Below are positions 1-7,084 of a DNA stretch of 19,027 nt, one piece after another; the first letter of the stretch is position 1, and each line of letters opens with the position of its first letter. Position numbers and translations under genes: made by a program. The DNA is taken from assembly GCA_034178815.1 (NCBI GenBank), contig JAXFQS010000164.1, positions 1 to 19,027 on the forward strand, in the 5' to 3' direction. The notes under the pieces are model-generated. The model was not told where the DNA came from. It searched no databases and was given only the letters and a program-made list of their open reading frames with translations. Source of the stretch: JAXFQS01 sp034178815. GTDB lineage: Bacteria; Verrucomicrobiota; Kiritimatiellia; RFP12; DVOR01.

Positions 1-413
1 CCATCGTGCGTCAACTGACGCGCGCCCCACTCGGTCGAAAAAACGGGAACCTGGTACTCGTTTGCCAGTTCCAGCATCTCCGGGAAAGGCGGCTTGCTTC
101 TGCAAAAGATGATGCAAGGCACATCGGCCTCTAGAAAACGACGCAACTTGTCGCGGCGTTCCTCGTGCGACAGAGACGCCAAGTAAGCGTACTCGGTCAT
201 ACCGATGACCTGAATGCGGCTGTTGGCGAAATAGTCGAAAAAACCCGTCAATGCCAACCCCGGACGGTGGAGCATCGGTTCAGCGATGAGGCGGTCGAGC
301 CCCTTCGTGCCGGCTACGGGCACCACATCGATGCGGCTGCGGATGAGTTCCAGCAGACGGCGTACGCTGATGGAGGGCAGTCGCGAATGGTAGGATTGGT
401 CAGGGGCTTCCAT
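1..413 (-). CDS. hprK: HPr kinase/phosphorylase, N-terminal part (cut by window edge)
   Basis: HprK phosphorylates and dephosphorylates a serine of HPr (or its paralogue Crh) and so links sugar uptake to carbon-catabolite control. About 137 N-terminal residues are in the window, starting MEAPDQSYHSRLPSISVRRL. They match the HprK N-terminal domain: the LHRPGLALTGFFDYFA stretch followed by RIQVIGMTEYAYL is characteristic of the family. The C-terminal kinase domain with its P-loop lies beyond base 1, so activity cannot be judged. The gene follows hpf after 60 bases that hold a perfect 10-bp hairpin, and no clear Shine-Dalgarno sequence precedes the ATG. The family call is firm; the start is the only ATG that gives the full domain. 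Confidence 0.88.
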   Translation of the reverse strand, partial: MEAPDQSYHSRLPSISVRRLLELIRSRIDVVPVAGTKGLDRLIAEPMLHRPGLALTGFFDYFANSRIQVIGMTEYAYLASLSHEERRDKLRRFLEADVPCIIFCRSKPPFPEMLELANEYQVPVFSTEWGARQLTHD

Positions 414-430
414 GGGGAGAGGCTCTCGAA

Positions 431-456
431 GGCAAGGCGGAACAGACCGCCTTGCC
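431..456 (-). promoter_or_regulatory. Hairpin in the hpf-hprK spacer
   Basis: A perfect 10-bp inverted repeat (GGCAAGGCGG at 431-440 and its complement at 447-456) with a 6-base loop lies between the hpf stop and the hprK start. On the transcribed minus strand it is not followed by a run of U, so it looks less like an intrinsic terminator than an attenuator, a processing site or an mRNA-stabilising stem. A second short palindrome, GAGAGGCTCTC (about 417-427), sits between it and the hprK start. Confidence 0.5.
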
Positions 457-472
457 CTCCGATTGCGGCGGT

Positions 473-793
473 TTAGGCGACCTTCTCGCCGTTCCGGATT
501 AACTTGCTGTTGGCCTTTTTGAGATTGGCGCGAAGCTGCTTTTCAACGCGCGCGGCGGCAGTATCGATGGCACTGCGGAGGTTCTCGGCGTGCTGAGAAA
601 CCCCGACAAGCCGTTCACTGCGACGCTGGACGACGACTTCAGCCTGGAAGAGGTGGCGCTGCTTGTCAAGAATGACATGAACATTCTCGGCGCGGGGGAA
701 CTGTTCGAGTATCTTGGAGGCCCGGACTTTGGCGTAGGCCTGCCCGGCGGCGGTGATTTTATCGTTGCGAGTGGTGACCTCGACTGTTGCCAT
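473..793 (-). CDS. hpf: Ribosome hibernation promoting factor, short form
   Basis: A 106-residue protein of the HPF/YfiA (RaiA) family, which binds the 30S decoding region and silences ribosomes in stationary phase or starvation. The start MATVEVTTRNDKITAAGQAY and the segment VHVILDKQRHLFQAEVVVQ give the expected beta-alpha-beta-beta-beta-alpha layout. It ends in a basic tail (LRANLKKANSKLIRNGEKVA). The length matches the short HPF class: there is no C-terminal dimerisation domain, so 100S formation would probably need a separate partner. AAAGGA lies about 10 bases before the ATG. The gene lies 47 bases after lptB and before hprK, a placement like the lptB-(rpoN)-hpf-pts clusters of other Gram-negatives. 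Confidence 0.9.
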   Translation of the reverse strand: MATVEVTTRNDKITAAGQAYAKVRASKILEQFPRAENVHVILDKQRHLFQAEVVVQRRSERLVGVSQHAENLRSAIDTAAARVEKQLRANLKKANSKLIRNGEKVA

Positions 794-840
794 AATGTGG
801 GTCCTTTCGGTGGTTGTGTCAGGGGATGTGCCAGCGGAGC

Positions 841-1650
841 CTACATTCGGAAAGTGCTTCCGAGGTAGGCGTGGCGAACCTGTTCGTTTGCGACGAGTTC
901 TTCGCTGGTTCCGGTAAAGAGGATTTTGCCTTCGTAGACGAGATAGGCCCGGTCGACTACGGATAGGGTCTCCCGGACATTGTGGTCGGTGATGATGATT
1001 CCGAGTCCGCGCTGGCTCAGCCCGCGGATGATGGTCTGGATGTCGTTGACGGCAAGGGGGTCGACGCCGCTGAAGGGTTCGTCGAGCATAAGGATTGATG
1101 GCTCCCGCACGAGCGCCCGGGCAATTTCGAGTTTGCGGCGTTCGCCTCCGGAGAGGGTGTAGGCTTTCTGCCGGGCGACTTTTGTGAGGCTGAGGGATTC
1201 GAGGAGTTCTTCGCAGCGGGCGCGGCGCTGGGAGCGTGTGAGCGGGAGCGTTTCGAGTATGGCCAAGACATTGTCTTCTACGCTGAGTTTGCGGAAGATG
1301 GAGGCTTCCTGGGCGAGGTATCCCAAGCCGAGCCGGGCGCGTTTGTAGACAGGCATTCGGGTGATGTCTTGGCCTTTGAAGGTGACGGTTCCGCTATTGG
1401 GGCGGATGAGGCCGACGAGCATGTAGAAGGAGGTTGTCTTGCCTGCGCCGTTGGGGCCGAGTACGCCGACGATTTCTCCGGCGTCGACTTTGATGGTGAC
1501 CCCGTTGACGACTGTCCGCTGGCCGTAGATTTTGACGAGGTCGCGGGCTTCGAGTTCGTATGTGCGGGTGGTGTCGTTGGGCTGTTCCGGGGGGATTGCC
1601 TGTGCGATCTGGGCTGCGGGGATGCCGTATTGGCGGGGAAAATCGGGCAT
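841..1650 (-). CDS. lptB: LPS export ABC transporter ATP-binding protein LptB
   Basis: A 269-residue ABC ATPase that powers lipopolysaccharide extraction from the inner membrane together with LptF/LptG (not in the window). Visible motifs are Walker A GPNGAGKT (about residues 69-76), a Q-loop region GLGYLAQEASIFRKLSVEDN typical of LptB, signature LSGGERRKLEIARAL, Walker B SILMLDEPFSGVDP, and switch histidine IITDHNVRETL. It carries a roughly 30-residue N-terminal extension (MPDFPRQYGIPAAQ...) before the ABC fold begins at YELEARDLVKIYG. A later start is possible, but the annotated ATG directly abuts the lptA stop (TAAATG) and GGAGG lies about 10 bases upstream. Its place after lptC and lptA supports the role. 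Confidence 0.95.
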   Translation of the reverse strand: MPDFPRQYGIPAAQIAQAIPPEQPNDTTRTYELEARDLVKIYGQRTVVNGVTIKVDAGEIVGVLGPNGAGKTTSFYMLVGLIRPNSGTVTFKGQDITRMPVYKRARLGLGYLAQEASIFRKLSVEDNVLAILETLPLTRSQRRARCEELLESLSLTKVARQKAYTLSGGERRKLEIARALVREPSILMLDEPFSGVDPLAVNDIQTIIRGLSQRGLGIIITDHNVRETLSVVDRAYLVYEGKILFTGTSEELVANEQVRHAYLGSTFRM

Positions 1651-2289
1651 TTAGAGGAGTCCTCCGGGGAGGCCTTTTTTGCCGCCGTTTTTAATGGTGC
1701 TGCCGGGGAGGGTGAGGCTGGCGGCGGGGTAGACTTCTACGCGTTCTTCGTTGAGCCAGATGGTGATGCGTTCTCCGGTGATTTTGCCCTCTTCGCCTTT
1801 TCCGGTGCGTTCGAGTTCGGCGTGTCCGAGCATCACGATCTGGCCGTTTTCGCGGGTGTAGACGGCTTTGTCGCAGCGGGCGAATCGGTTGTCGTTGGAG
1901 ATGCTGACCTGTCCGATGATGACGAGTTGTTTGAGGTCGTTGGTGCCGGAGAAGAAGGCGAGCATGCGGTTGGCGGTGAGTTTGAATTGGGGGTCTGTGA
2001 CGATGACATTGTCGTCGAAGAGTGCGACGGATTCCTGGTAGTCGTACTCCATTCGCTTGGCGGTGATGCGGGTGGCGGCGTTGGTTTCAGCGGCGGGGAT
2101 GGCTTGACTGGTCTGGGACTTTTGGGGGGCGAGGATGGCTTTGGCGGCTGCGATGCCGTCGTCGTCGGGGGCGGCTACGGCGGGGATTTCGGGAAGTGGT
2201 TCAAGGGAGTCGGGTGCTGTCTCGGCGCGGAGGAGGGCGGGGAGCAGGGCGAGGGCGAGGAGGTGGTGGAGTTTGAGGTGGGATTTCAT
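1651..2289 (-). CDS. lptA: LptA-like periplasmic LPS transport protein
   Basis: A 212-residue protein with a cleavable signal peptide (hydrophobic LLALALLPALLRA, likely cut after residue 22) and a proline/alanine-rich linker to about residue 72. An OstA/LptA-type beta-jellyroll follows, with ITAKRMEYDYQESVALFDDN and the FKLTANRMLAFF strand pair typical of LptA repeats. LptA monomers form the periplasmic bridge that carries LPS to LptD. The extended linker is longer than in Escherichia coli LptA. The gene overlaps the lptC stop by one base (TGATG) and abuts lptB, so the three are translationally coupled. It is identified by domain pattern and context rather than strict sequence identity. Confidence 0.85.
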   Translation of the reverse strand: MKSHLKLHHLLALALLPALLRAETAPDSLEPLPEIPAVAAPDDDGIAAAKAILAPQKSQTSQAIPAAETNAATRITAKRMEYDYQESVALFDDNVIVTDPQFKLTANRMLAFFSGTNDLKQLVIIGQVSISNDNRFARCDKAVYTRENGQIVMLGHAELERTGKGEEGKITGERITIWLNEERVEVYPAASLTLPGSTIKNGGKKGLPGGLL

Positions 2290-2843
2290 CAGCGGAGATC
2301 CAGATCGAGTTTGAGTCGGGGGGATGTGATTTCGGCGCCGGAGAGGACGCGCACGAAGCGGTCGACGAGGCTGAAGATGGCTACGGATCCGCGGATGCGG
2401 TCGCCGCTTCGGTCGATGAGCACATGGCCGCGGGCGAGTCCGTTTTTGGTGTCGCGGTCGAAGACAATCTCGTCTGCGAGAATGAGTCCGTCGGGTTGCC
2501 CGTCGGGGGTTGTGAGGGTGATTTTAACCTGTTGCCCGTAGATTCGCCCATCCGTCCGATAGGCGCCGCGTTTGGCCAGCAACAGGGCCATGTCGCGCCC
2601 CCCTTCGGTCACTTCGACAGCGGTGCGGACGCCTTCGACGGGGGAGGCGTGGGCAAAGCCATTGGTCTGAATGTCCTGCACGAGCGGAACCCAGCCTTTC
2701 CCGGGGTGGGCGGCGACGCGCTCGTTGAACCAGCCGTCCCAGTCGTGCTCGGGCAGGGTTGGCACAGTCGACCCCGCGAACAAAAGGTTGCAACCGATTG
2801 CTGCGAAGGTTGGCAGGATGTGGCTCAGCAGGTGCGTACGCAT
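2289..2843 (-). CDS. lptC: LptC-like LPS transport protein
   Basis: A 184-residue exported or membrane-anchored protein: the N-terminal hydrophobic stretch ILPTFAAIGCNLLFAGS could be a signal peptide or a single anchor. The C-terminal half (GAYRTDGRIYGQQVKITLTT, then ILADEIVFDRDTKNGLARGH) resembles the LptC/OstA fold, with alternating strands that describe a coded-for modification of the chain path. LptC normally receives LPS from LptBFG and hands it to LptA. The residues between about 25 and 75 are not recognisable. It sits upstream of and overlapping lptA and 12 bases after kdsA, the normal lptC slot. The symbol is given mainly from position plus fold-like pattern. Confidence 0.68.
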   Translation of the reverse strand: MRTHLLSHILPTFAAIGCNLLFAGSTVPTLPEHDWDGWFNERVAAHPGKGWVPLVQDIQTNGFAHASPVEGVRTAVEVTEGGRDMALLLAKRGAYRTDGRIYGQQVKITLTTPDGQPDGLILADEIVFDRDTKNGLARGHVLIDRSGDRIRGSVAIFSLVDRFVRVLSGAEITSPRLKLDLDLR

Positions 2844-2855
2844 GGGTCGCGGAGA

Positions 2856-3668
2856 TTACCGCACAAGGGTCTTGATGGTAAGCAGGACTTTCCAGAGCGC
2901 GCGCAAATCCTTGAAGGCGATGGCATTAGCCTTGTCCGAGAGCGCTTCGGCCGGGTTCAGGTGCGTCTCCATGAAGATGCCGTCGACGCCTGTTGCCACC
3001 GCGGCGCGCGCCAAGGCCGGAGCCCATCGACCGTCTCCGCCGCTGGAATTGCCCAAGCCGCCGGGGCGCTGCACGCTGTGGGTCGCGTCGAAAATGACCG
3101 GATAGCCGAGTTCCCGCATGATGAGCAGACTGCGCATGTCCGCCACCAGATTGCGGTACCCGAAGCTCGCGCCGCGCTCAGTCAAAAGAATCTTCTTGTT
3201 CCCGGTCGATTCGACCTTCGCGACAATGTTTGCCATATCCTCGGGGGCGAGAAACTGCCCCTTCTTGATGTTCACCACCTTCCCTGTCTCGCCCGCCGCG
3301 ATTACCAAATCGGTTTGGCGGCAGAGAAACGCCGGTATCTGCAAAATGTCCGCCACCTCGGCCACGATCTCCGCGTGCATCGGCTCATGGACATCGGTCA
3401 GAATCGGCACCTTATAGCGCTGCTTGACCTCTTGAAGAATGTCCAACCCTTCCAACAGACCAGGGCCGCGGAATGAATCCACCGAAGTCCGGTTCGCCTT
3501 GTCGTAGGAGGCTTTGAAAACGAACGGCACCCCCAATCTCGCCGCTAAATCGACCAGTTTCCCGGCCAAATCAAGCGTCGATTCGCGCGACTCGATCACG
3601 CACGGTCCTGCAATGATCGGCAACTTGGACGAACCAAAGACAACATTCCGGACATTGACCGTTTTCAT
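2856..3668 (-). CDS. kdsA: 3-deoxy-8-phosphooctulonate synthase (KDO-8-phosphate synthase)
   Basis: It condenses phosphoenolpyruvate with arabinose 5-phosphate to give Kdo-8-phosphate, the first committed step to the LPS inner core. The 270-residue protein starts MKTVNVRNVV and shows IAGPCVIES, DKANRTS, TDVHEP, KKGQFLAPEDM, GASFGYRNLV, DATHSVQRPGG and METHLNP. Cys23 in IAGPCVIES, with the His, Glu and Asp in the later motifs, matches the metal-dependent class of the enzyme (for example Aquifex aeolicus), not the Asn-containing metal-independent Escherichia coli class. The start is the ATG at 3668; a TTG two codons upstream at 3674 has closer Shine-Dalgarno spacing and cannot be excluded. It lies directly downstream of kdsB. 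Confidence 0.95.
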   Translation of the reverse strand: MKTVNVRNVVFGSSKLPIIAGPCVIESRESTLDLAGKLVDLAARLGVPFVFKASYDKANRTSVDSFRGPGLLEGLDILQEVKQRYKVPILTDVHEPMHAEIVAEVADILQIPAFLCRQTDLVIAAGETGKVVNIKKGQFLAPEDMANIVAKVESTGNKKILLTERGASFGYRNLVADMRSLLIMRELGYPVIFDATHSVQRPGGLGNSSGGDGRWAPALARAAVATGVDGIFMETHLNPAEALSDKANAIAFKDLRALWKVLLTIKTLVR

Positions 3669-3674
3669 CGGCAA

Positions 3675-4412
3675 TCAAACCTTTCCTTCCTTCAGAATCC
3701 GCTCCACAATCGCCACATCCTCCGGCGTGTCAATTCCCACCCCTTGATGCTCCGTTTTGATGACCGCGATACGCGCCCCCAGCCACAGCGCGCGCAACTG
3801 TTCGAGCGACTCACATTGCTCTAGCGCGCAGGGAGGCTCGGCAACCAATCGCTTCAGGAAGTTCCCGCGATAGGCGTAGATTCCCAAGTGCCGCCAGTAG
3901 AGGCCGGAAGCCAAGTCCGGCTCCCCGTCCCGTCTGCAGGGAATGGGCAACCGCGAGAAGTAGATGGCCCGGTCGGCGGCATCGAGCACGACCTTGACGA
4001 CGGTACGCGCCTGAAGGTCTCTCGGGTTGCGGATGGGGGTGACGACGGTCGCCATTTCGCAGGTGTCCTGCTTCATCCGGCGGGCGAGGGCATTGATGGT
4101 CTCTGGGTCCATCAAGGGTTCGTCGCCCTGGATGTTGATGACGATATCGTCGTCGTCTGGTTGCGCGGCGCGGGCCACGCGGTCGGTTCCGGAGGGGAGG
4201 TCTGATGGGGTCATTTCGACACGGGTCTCGGGCGCGACGGCGTCGCGGATGCGGGCATCGTCGGTCGCGACGATGACTTCGTCGAGTTCCGATGCCTGCT
4301 TGGCGGCGTCGACGACTCTCAGGACGAGTGGCCTGCCGCAGATGGGCTGGAGGCTTTTGCCCGGGAAGCGTGTGGAGCCCCAGCGTGAGGGGATGACTCC
4401 GAGGACTTTCAT
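3675..4412 (-). CDS. kdsB: 3-deoxy-manno-octulosonate cytidylyltransferase
   Basis: It activates Kdo with CTP to CMP-Kdo for transfer to lipid A. The 245-residue product has the nucleotidyltransferase N-terminus MKVLGVIPSRWGSTRFPGKS, then VIVATDDARI, PSGTDRVA, VINIQGDEPL (the metal- and nucleotide-binding acidic motif), a HLGIYAYR segment and the ending GIDTPEDVAIVE, all standard for KdsB. The length is normal. GGAAAG lies about 10 bases before the ATG; upstream in-frame codons do not resemble KdsB. Rubrerythrin ends 40 bases upstream on the same strand, so kdsB may share its transcript, and kdsA follows at once. Confidence 0.95.
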   Translation of the reverse strand: MKVLGVIPSRWGSTRFPGKSLQPICGRPLVLRVVDAAKQASELDEVIVATDDARIRDAVAPETRVEMTPSDLPSGTDRVARAAQPDDDDIVINIQGDEPLMDPETINALARRMKQDTCEMATVVTPIRNPRDLQARTVVKVVLDAADRAIYFSRLPIPCRRDGEPDLASGLYWRHLGIYAYRGNFLKRLVAEPPCALEQCESLEQLRALWLGARIAVIKTEHQGVGIDTPEDVAIVERILKEGKV

Positions 4413-4452
4413 AGGTATCTTCTTTCCGGATGTCCGACCGCGGGCGGGTGGG

Positions 4453-5028
4453 TTAGAAGTTACGCGCGGCGATTTCGAAGTAGGCTTTGGCGTGGGCGCA
4501 GGCGGGGCACTTTTCGGGGGCGGAGGCGCCAATATGGATGTAGCCGCAGTTGCGGCAACGCCATTCGATGAGGCCTACGCGGTCGTAGACTTCGCCGCTT
4601 TCGAGGTTGGCGAGGAGTTTCGCGTAGCGCTCTTCGTGGAACTTTTCGGCGACTGCGACGGCGGTGTAGAGGGCGGCAATCTCTTCGAAGCCCTCTTCCT
4701 TGGCGGTGGCGGCGAAAGCGGGGTAGTCTTTAGCCCACTCTTCTTTTTCGCCGGCTGCCGCGGCGGCGAGGTTAGCCTTGGTATCGCCGATGACGCCTGC
4801 GGGGTAGGAGGCGGTGATGGTCACGGAACCGCCTTCAAGGAATTTGAACATACGCTTGGCGTGTTCCTTTTCCTGGTCGGCGGTCTCTGCGAAGATGGCG
4901 GCGATCTGTTCGTAGCCCTCCTTCTTGGCGACAGATGCGAAATAGGTGTAGCGGTTGCGGGCCTGGGATTCTCCGGCGAAGGAGGTCAGCAGGTTCTTTT
5001 CGGTCTGGGTGCCTTTGACGCTTTTCAT
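4453..5028 (-). CDS. Rubrerythrin
   Basis: A 191-residue non-haem diiron peroxidase that reduces hydrogen peroxide in the cytoplasm of anaerobes and microaerophiles. The N-terminal four-helix bundle has the iron-ligand motifs (AGESQARNRYTYF, ADQEKEHAKRMF, AKEEGFEEIA, VAEKFHEERY). The C-terminus has a rubredoxin-like FeS4 site, CRNCGYIHIG then CPAC. The length is that of classical rubrerythrin, with the rubredoxin domain at the C-terminal end. AGGAG lies about 11 bases before the ATG. It is the first gene of the minus-strand run, upstream of kdsB. Its presence points to a life with little or no oxygen. The link to LPS genes is positional only. Confidence 0.95.
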   Translation of the reverse strand: MKSVKGTQTEKNLLTSFAGESQARNRYTYFASVAKKEGYEQIAAIFAETADQEKEHAKRMFKFLEGGSVTITASYPAGVIGDTKANLAAAAAGEKEEWAKDYPAFAATAKEEGFEEIAALYTAVAVAEKFHEERYAKLLANLESGEVYDRVGLIEWRCRNCGYIHIGASAPEKCPACAHAKAYFEIAARNF

Positions 5029-5070
5029 TGTGGGAATTCTCCTCTGAAAGCAAATAGTGAATCTGCTTCT

Positions 5071-5099
5071 ATTTTCGCATAGTCCGCCCTCGAAAGCAA
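5071..5099 (-). promoter_or_regulatory. Candidate promoter for rubrerythrin and the kds-lpt run
   Basis: On the minus strand TTGCTT (5094-5099) is followed by a 17-base spacer and GAAAAT (5071-5076) with an upstream TGC extension. The element ends 43 bases before the rubrerythrin ATG. Matches to the sigma-70 consensus are partial (3/6 and 4/6), so this is a moderate call. Confidence 0.4.
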
Positions 5100-5264
5100 G
5101 CCGGAAAAGCCTGCGGCCGCGCCAAAACGATGCCATTACGCCCTAGGCACCTCCACCTCCAGAAGGTTCCCGAGACCGCCTCCGAAGGGTGCCTATCTCC
5201 CGCCGACGGAGGTTGGCATCCTCCGCACCTGCCGGTTGCAACCTTTCCCCCTTGGGAATAAGGC

Positions 5265-5293
5265 TTGCGAGAAGGAAGGGACTTTGCTATACT
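5265..5293 (+). promoter_or_regulatory. Promoter for ddl-ftsQAZ
   Basis: TTGCGA (5265-5270), a 17-base spacer and TATACT (5288-5293) preceded by TGC form a good sigma-70-type promoter with an extended -10. It lies 38 bases before the ddl ATG. The same TGC-TATACT core appears upstream of serS. Confidence 0.65.
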
Positions 5294-5331
5294 GGTGGCT
5301 AATTGCAGTTCAAAACAGGTAGAGAGATTTT

Positions 5332-6249
5332 ATGGCAAAGAAGTTCAGGAATGTGGTCGTGCTGATGGGCGGAACCTCCAACGAGAGCAAGGTCTCGCAA
5401 ATCTCCGGCTCCGCCGTCGCCAAAGGCTTGATGGAGGCCGACTACAATGTCACGCCCGTGACCCTTGACCGCGACAGCCTCGACGGCGCCCTCCCCAAAG
5501 GCACCGATGCCGTCTTTATCGCCCTCCACGGCGGCTTCGGCGAAAACGGCGGCGTCCAGGCTGCCCTCGACGCCAAAGGCATCCCCTACACCGGCTCTGG
5601 CGCGGCCGCCAGCCGCTTGGCAATGGACAAAATCCTCTCCAAAGACGCTTTCCTCGCCGCCAATGTCCCAACGCCCCCCTACGAAGTCCTCGGTCTCGGA
5701 CAGTCTATGACCGGACTTCAACTCCCCCTCGTCGTCAAGCCGCCCCGCGACGGCTCCAGCGTCGGCGTCTGCCGCATCGCCGAACCTAAAGAGTGGTTCC
5801 CCGCCATCCGTCAGGCCCGCCGCCTCGACTCCCGCGGCGAAATCCTCGTCGAAAAGTTCATTCCCGGACGCGAATGGACGGTCAGCGTCATCGACGGCAA
5901 TGCCCTCCCCGTCATCGAAATCCAGGCCCCCGACGGCTGGTACGACTACAAAGCCAAATACACCACCGACCTCACCCAATACGCCTTCCCCCCTGAATCC
6001 GCCGCCACCGCCAAAGCCCAGAGCCTCGCCGTCGCCGCCTTCAAGGAATTCGGCTGTCGCGGAGCCGCCCGAGTCGACTTCCGCCTGACAGAGGAGAACG
6101 AACTCTTCGCTCTCGAAATCAATACCATCCCCGGCTTCACCCCCACCAGCCTCCTCCCCAAAGCCGCCCTCCACGCCGGCATCTCCTTCGTCGACCTCTG
6201 CGACAAACTGATTGACCTGGCCGCCTGCGATACCGTCGTCGCCGACTGA
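5332..6249 (+). CDS. ddl: D-alanine--D-alanine ligase
   Basis: An ATP-grasp enzyme that joins two D-alanines for the peptidoglycan pentapeptide. The 305-residue product has ALHGGFGENGGVQ, PYTGSGAAASRLAMDK, VVKPPRDGSSVGV (ATP-binding lysine and glycine loop), LVEKFIPGREWTVSV, YDYKAKY, GAARVDFRL and LEINTIPGFTPTSLLP (Mg-binding Glu/Asn and the substrate-site Ser/Leu region). All catalytic motifs are intact. The tyrosine-containing YDYKAKY segment suggests D-Ala-D-Ala rather than D-Ala-D-Lac specificity. It opens a plus-strand run and is followed 23 bases later by ftsQ, the classic dcw order. Codons in this gene end overwhelmingly in C, in contrast to ftsZ downstream. Confidence 0.96.
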   Translation: MAKKFRNVVVLMGGTSNESKVSQISGSAVAKGLMEADYNVTPVTLDRDSLDGALPKGTDAVFIALHGGFGENGGVQAALDAKGIPYTGSGAAASRLAMDKILSKDAFLAANVPTPPYEVLGLGQSMTGLQLPLVVKPPRDGSSVGVCRIAEPKEWFPAIRQARRLDSRGEILVEKFIPGREWTVSVIDGNALPVIEIQAPDGWYDYKAKYTTDLTQYAFPPESAATAKAQSLAVAAFKEFGCRGAARVDFRLTEENELFALEINTIPGFTPTSLLPKAALHAGISFVDLCDKLIDLAACDTVVAD

Positions 6250-6272
6250 ACCGCCTGCCTCTGCGCTCGATC

Positions 6273-7082
6273 GTGACCGAGATCCAGACACGCAAACGCC
6301 GCTCCACGCGATCCGAGTCCCACTTCCCGGCGGTTCCGATCGAGCGCCTGCTCCCCGTCCTCGGGGGGGCGGCCGCCGTTGGCGTGCTCGTACTCCTGAT
6401 CTGGCTGTTCCGCCTCTGCTACTTCCGGAACAACCCCGTCTTCACCCTTCCCAGCCTCGCCAATGTCACCATAGAAGGCAGCGATCTCCCGGCCGATACC
6501 GTACTCTCCCTATTGCGCATTGAAAAGGGTATGAGCCTTTTTCAACTCGACACCGACGCCCTTCGGCGCAAAATGGTCGAAGATATGCCAGCCGTCAAAG
6601 AGGTCGCCATCCAACTCCACCTCCCAGACCGCATTGCCATAGCCCTTGAGGAACGCGAACCCATCGCCCGGGTCGCCGAAAACCGTCTCTATATCGATAT
6701 GGATGGCGTCGTTTTCAACCGCCGACTGCGCGCCAAACTCCCCGTAATCGAAGGCCTCGGCAACTATATGGATGTCCAGCCCGGAGCCCAACTCCCCGTC
6801 AGCGCCCGCGCCGTGCTCGACCTTGCTGCCGCACTTCAGCGCAATAAATACGCCTTCCAGGTCGAACGCATCAACTTCTCCGACCCCGAGGTGCCCAAGT
6901 TGACCATGTCCGACCACCGCACCGTGGCGCTCGCGTGGGACGGCATCGATGCCCCATCCCCATCCTCTCTGCGCAGTATGGAGAAGCAACTCACCCTCCT
7001 CAGTGACGTCTACCGTTCCCAATTTTCCCGCAACAGACTCCACTTCAACGCAACCGTACAAGGTCGAATCGCAGGCGAATAA
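6273..7082 (+). CDS. ftsQ: Cell division protein FtsQ
   Basis: A 269-residue bitopic protein of the divisome that bridges early and late division proteins. It has a basic cytoplasmic N-terminus (TRKRRSTRSE), one transmembrane helix (about residues 33-49, AAAVGVLVLLIWLF) and a POTRA domain starting VFTLPSLANVTIEGSDLPA. This is followed by the FtsQ pattern with LRIEKGMSLFQLDTD, PAVKEVAIQLHLPDRIAIAL and EREPIARV. The start is a GTG at 6273, since no ATG occurs before the membrane segment. It lies between ddl and ftsA, with a 2-base gap to the latter. The sequence is divergent as usual for FtsQ, but domain order and context agree. Confidence 0.92.
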   Translation: MTEIQTRKRRSTRSESHFPAVPIERLLPVLGGAAAVGVLVLLIWLFRLCYFRNNPVFTLPSLANVTIEGSDLPADTVLSLLRIEKGMSLFQLDTDALRRKMVEDMPAVKEVAIQLHLPDRIAIALEEREPIARVAENRLYIDMDGVVFNRRLRAKLPVIEGLGNYMDVQPGAQLPVSARAVLDLAAALQRNKYAFQVERINFSDPEVPKLTMSDHRTVALAWDGIDAPSPSSLRSMEKQLTLLSDVYRSQFSRNRLHFNATVQGRIAGE

Positions 7083-7084
7083 CT

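Larger units (their letters stand above)
5029..5331. other. Divergent intergenic region with inverted repeats
   Basis: This 303-base spacer between rubrerythrin and ddl has no convincing gene. It holds a candidate minus-strand promoter near 5071-5099 and a plus-strand promoter at 5265-5293. An 8-bp inverted repeat (TAGGCACC at 5144-5151 with GGTGCCTA at 5188-5195), a small hairpin CGGAGG/CCTCCG with a 7-base loop (5207-5225) and the palindrome GGTTGCAACC (5234-5243) lie between them. These are plausible regulator sites, but none is a known operator to me. Confidence 0.6.

Noticed and set aside
1369..2541. Long plus-strand open frame of 390 codons opposite lptB, lptA and lptC
   Set aside because: Its translation is rich in Gly, Asp, Glu, Phe and Val in the manner of an antisense frame, has no recognisable domain, and lies opposite three well-supported genes.
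4027..5082. Long plus-strand open frame opposite kdsB and rubrerythrin
   Set aside because: It is the antisense of two clear genes. Its composition follows their codons and no family is recognisable.
5299..6291. 330-codon minus-strand open frame opposite ddl
   Set aside because: The C-ending codons of ddl generate open antisense frames; the translation is low-complexity Gly/Asp/Glu/Ala.
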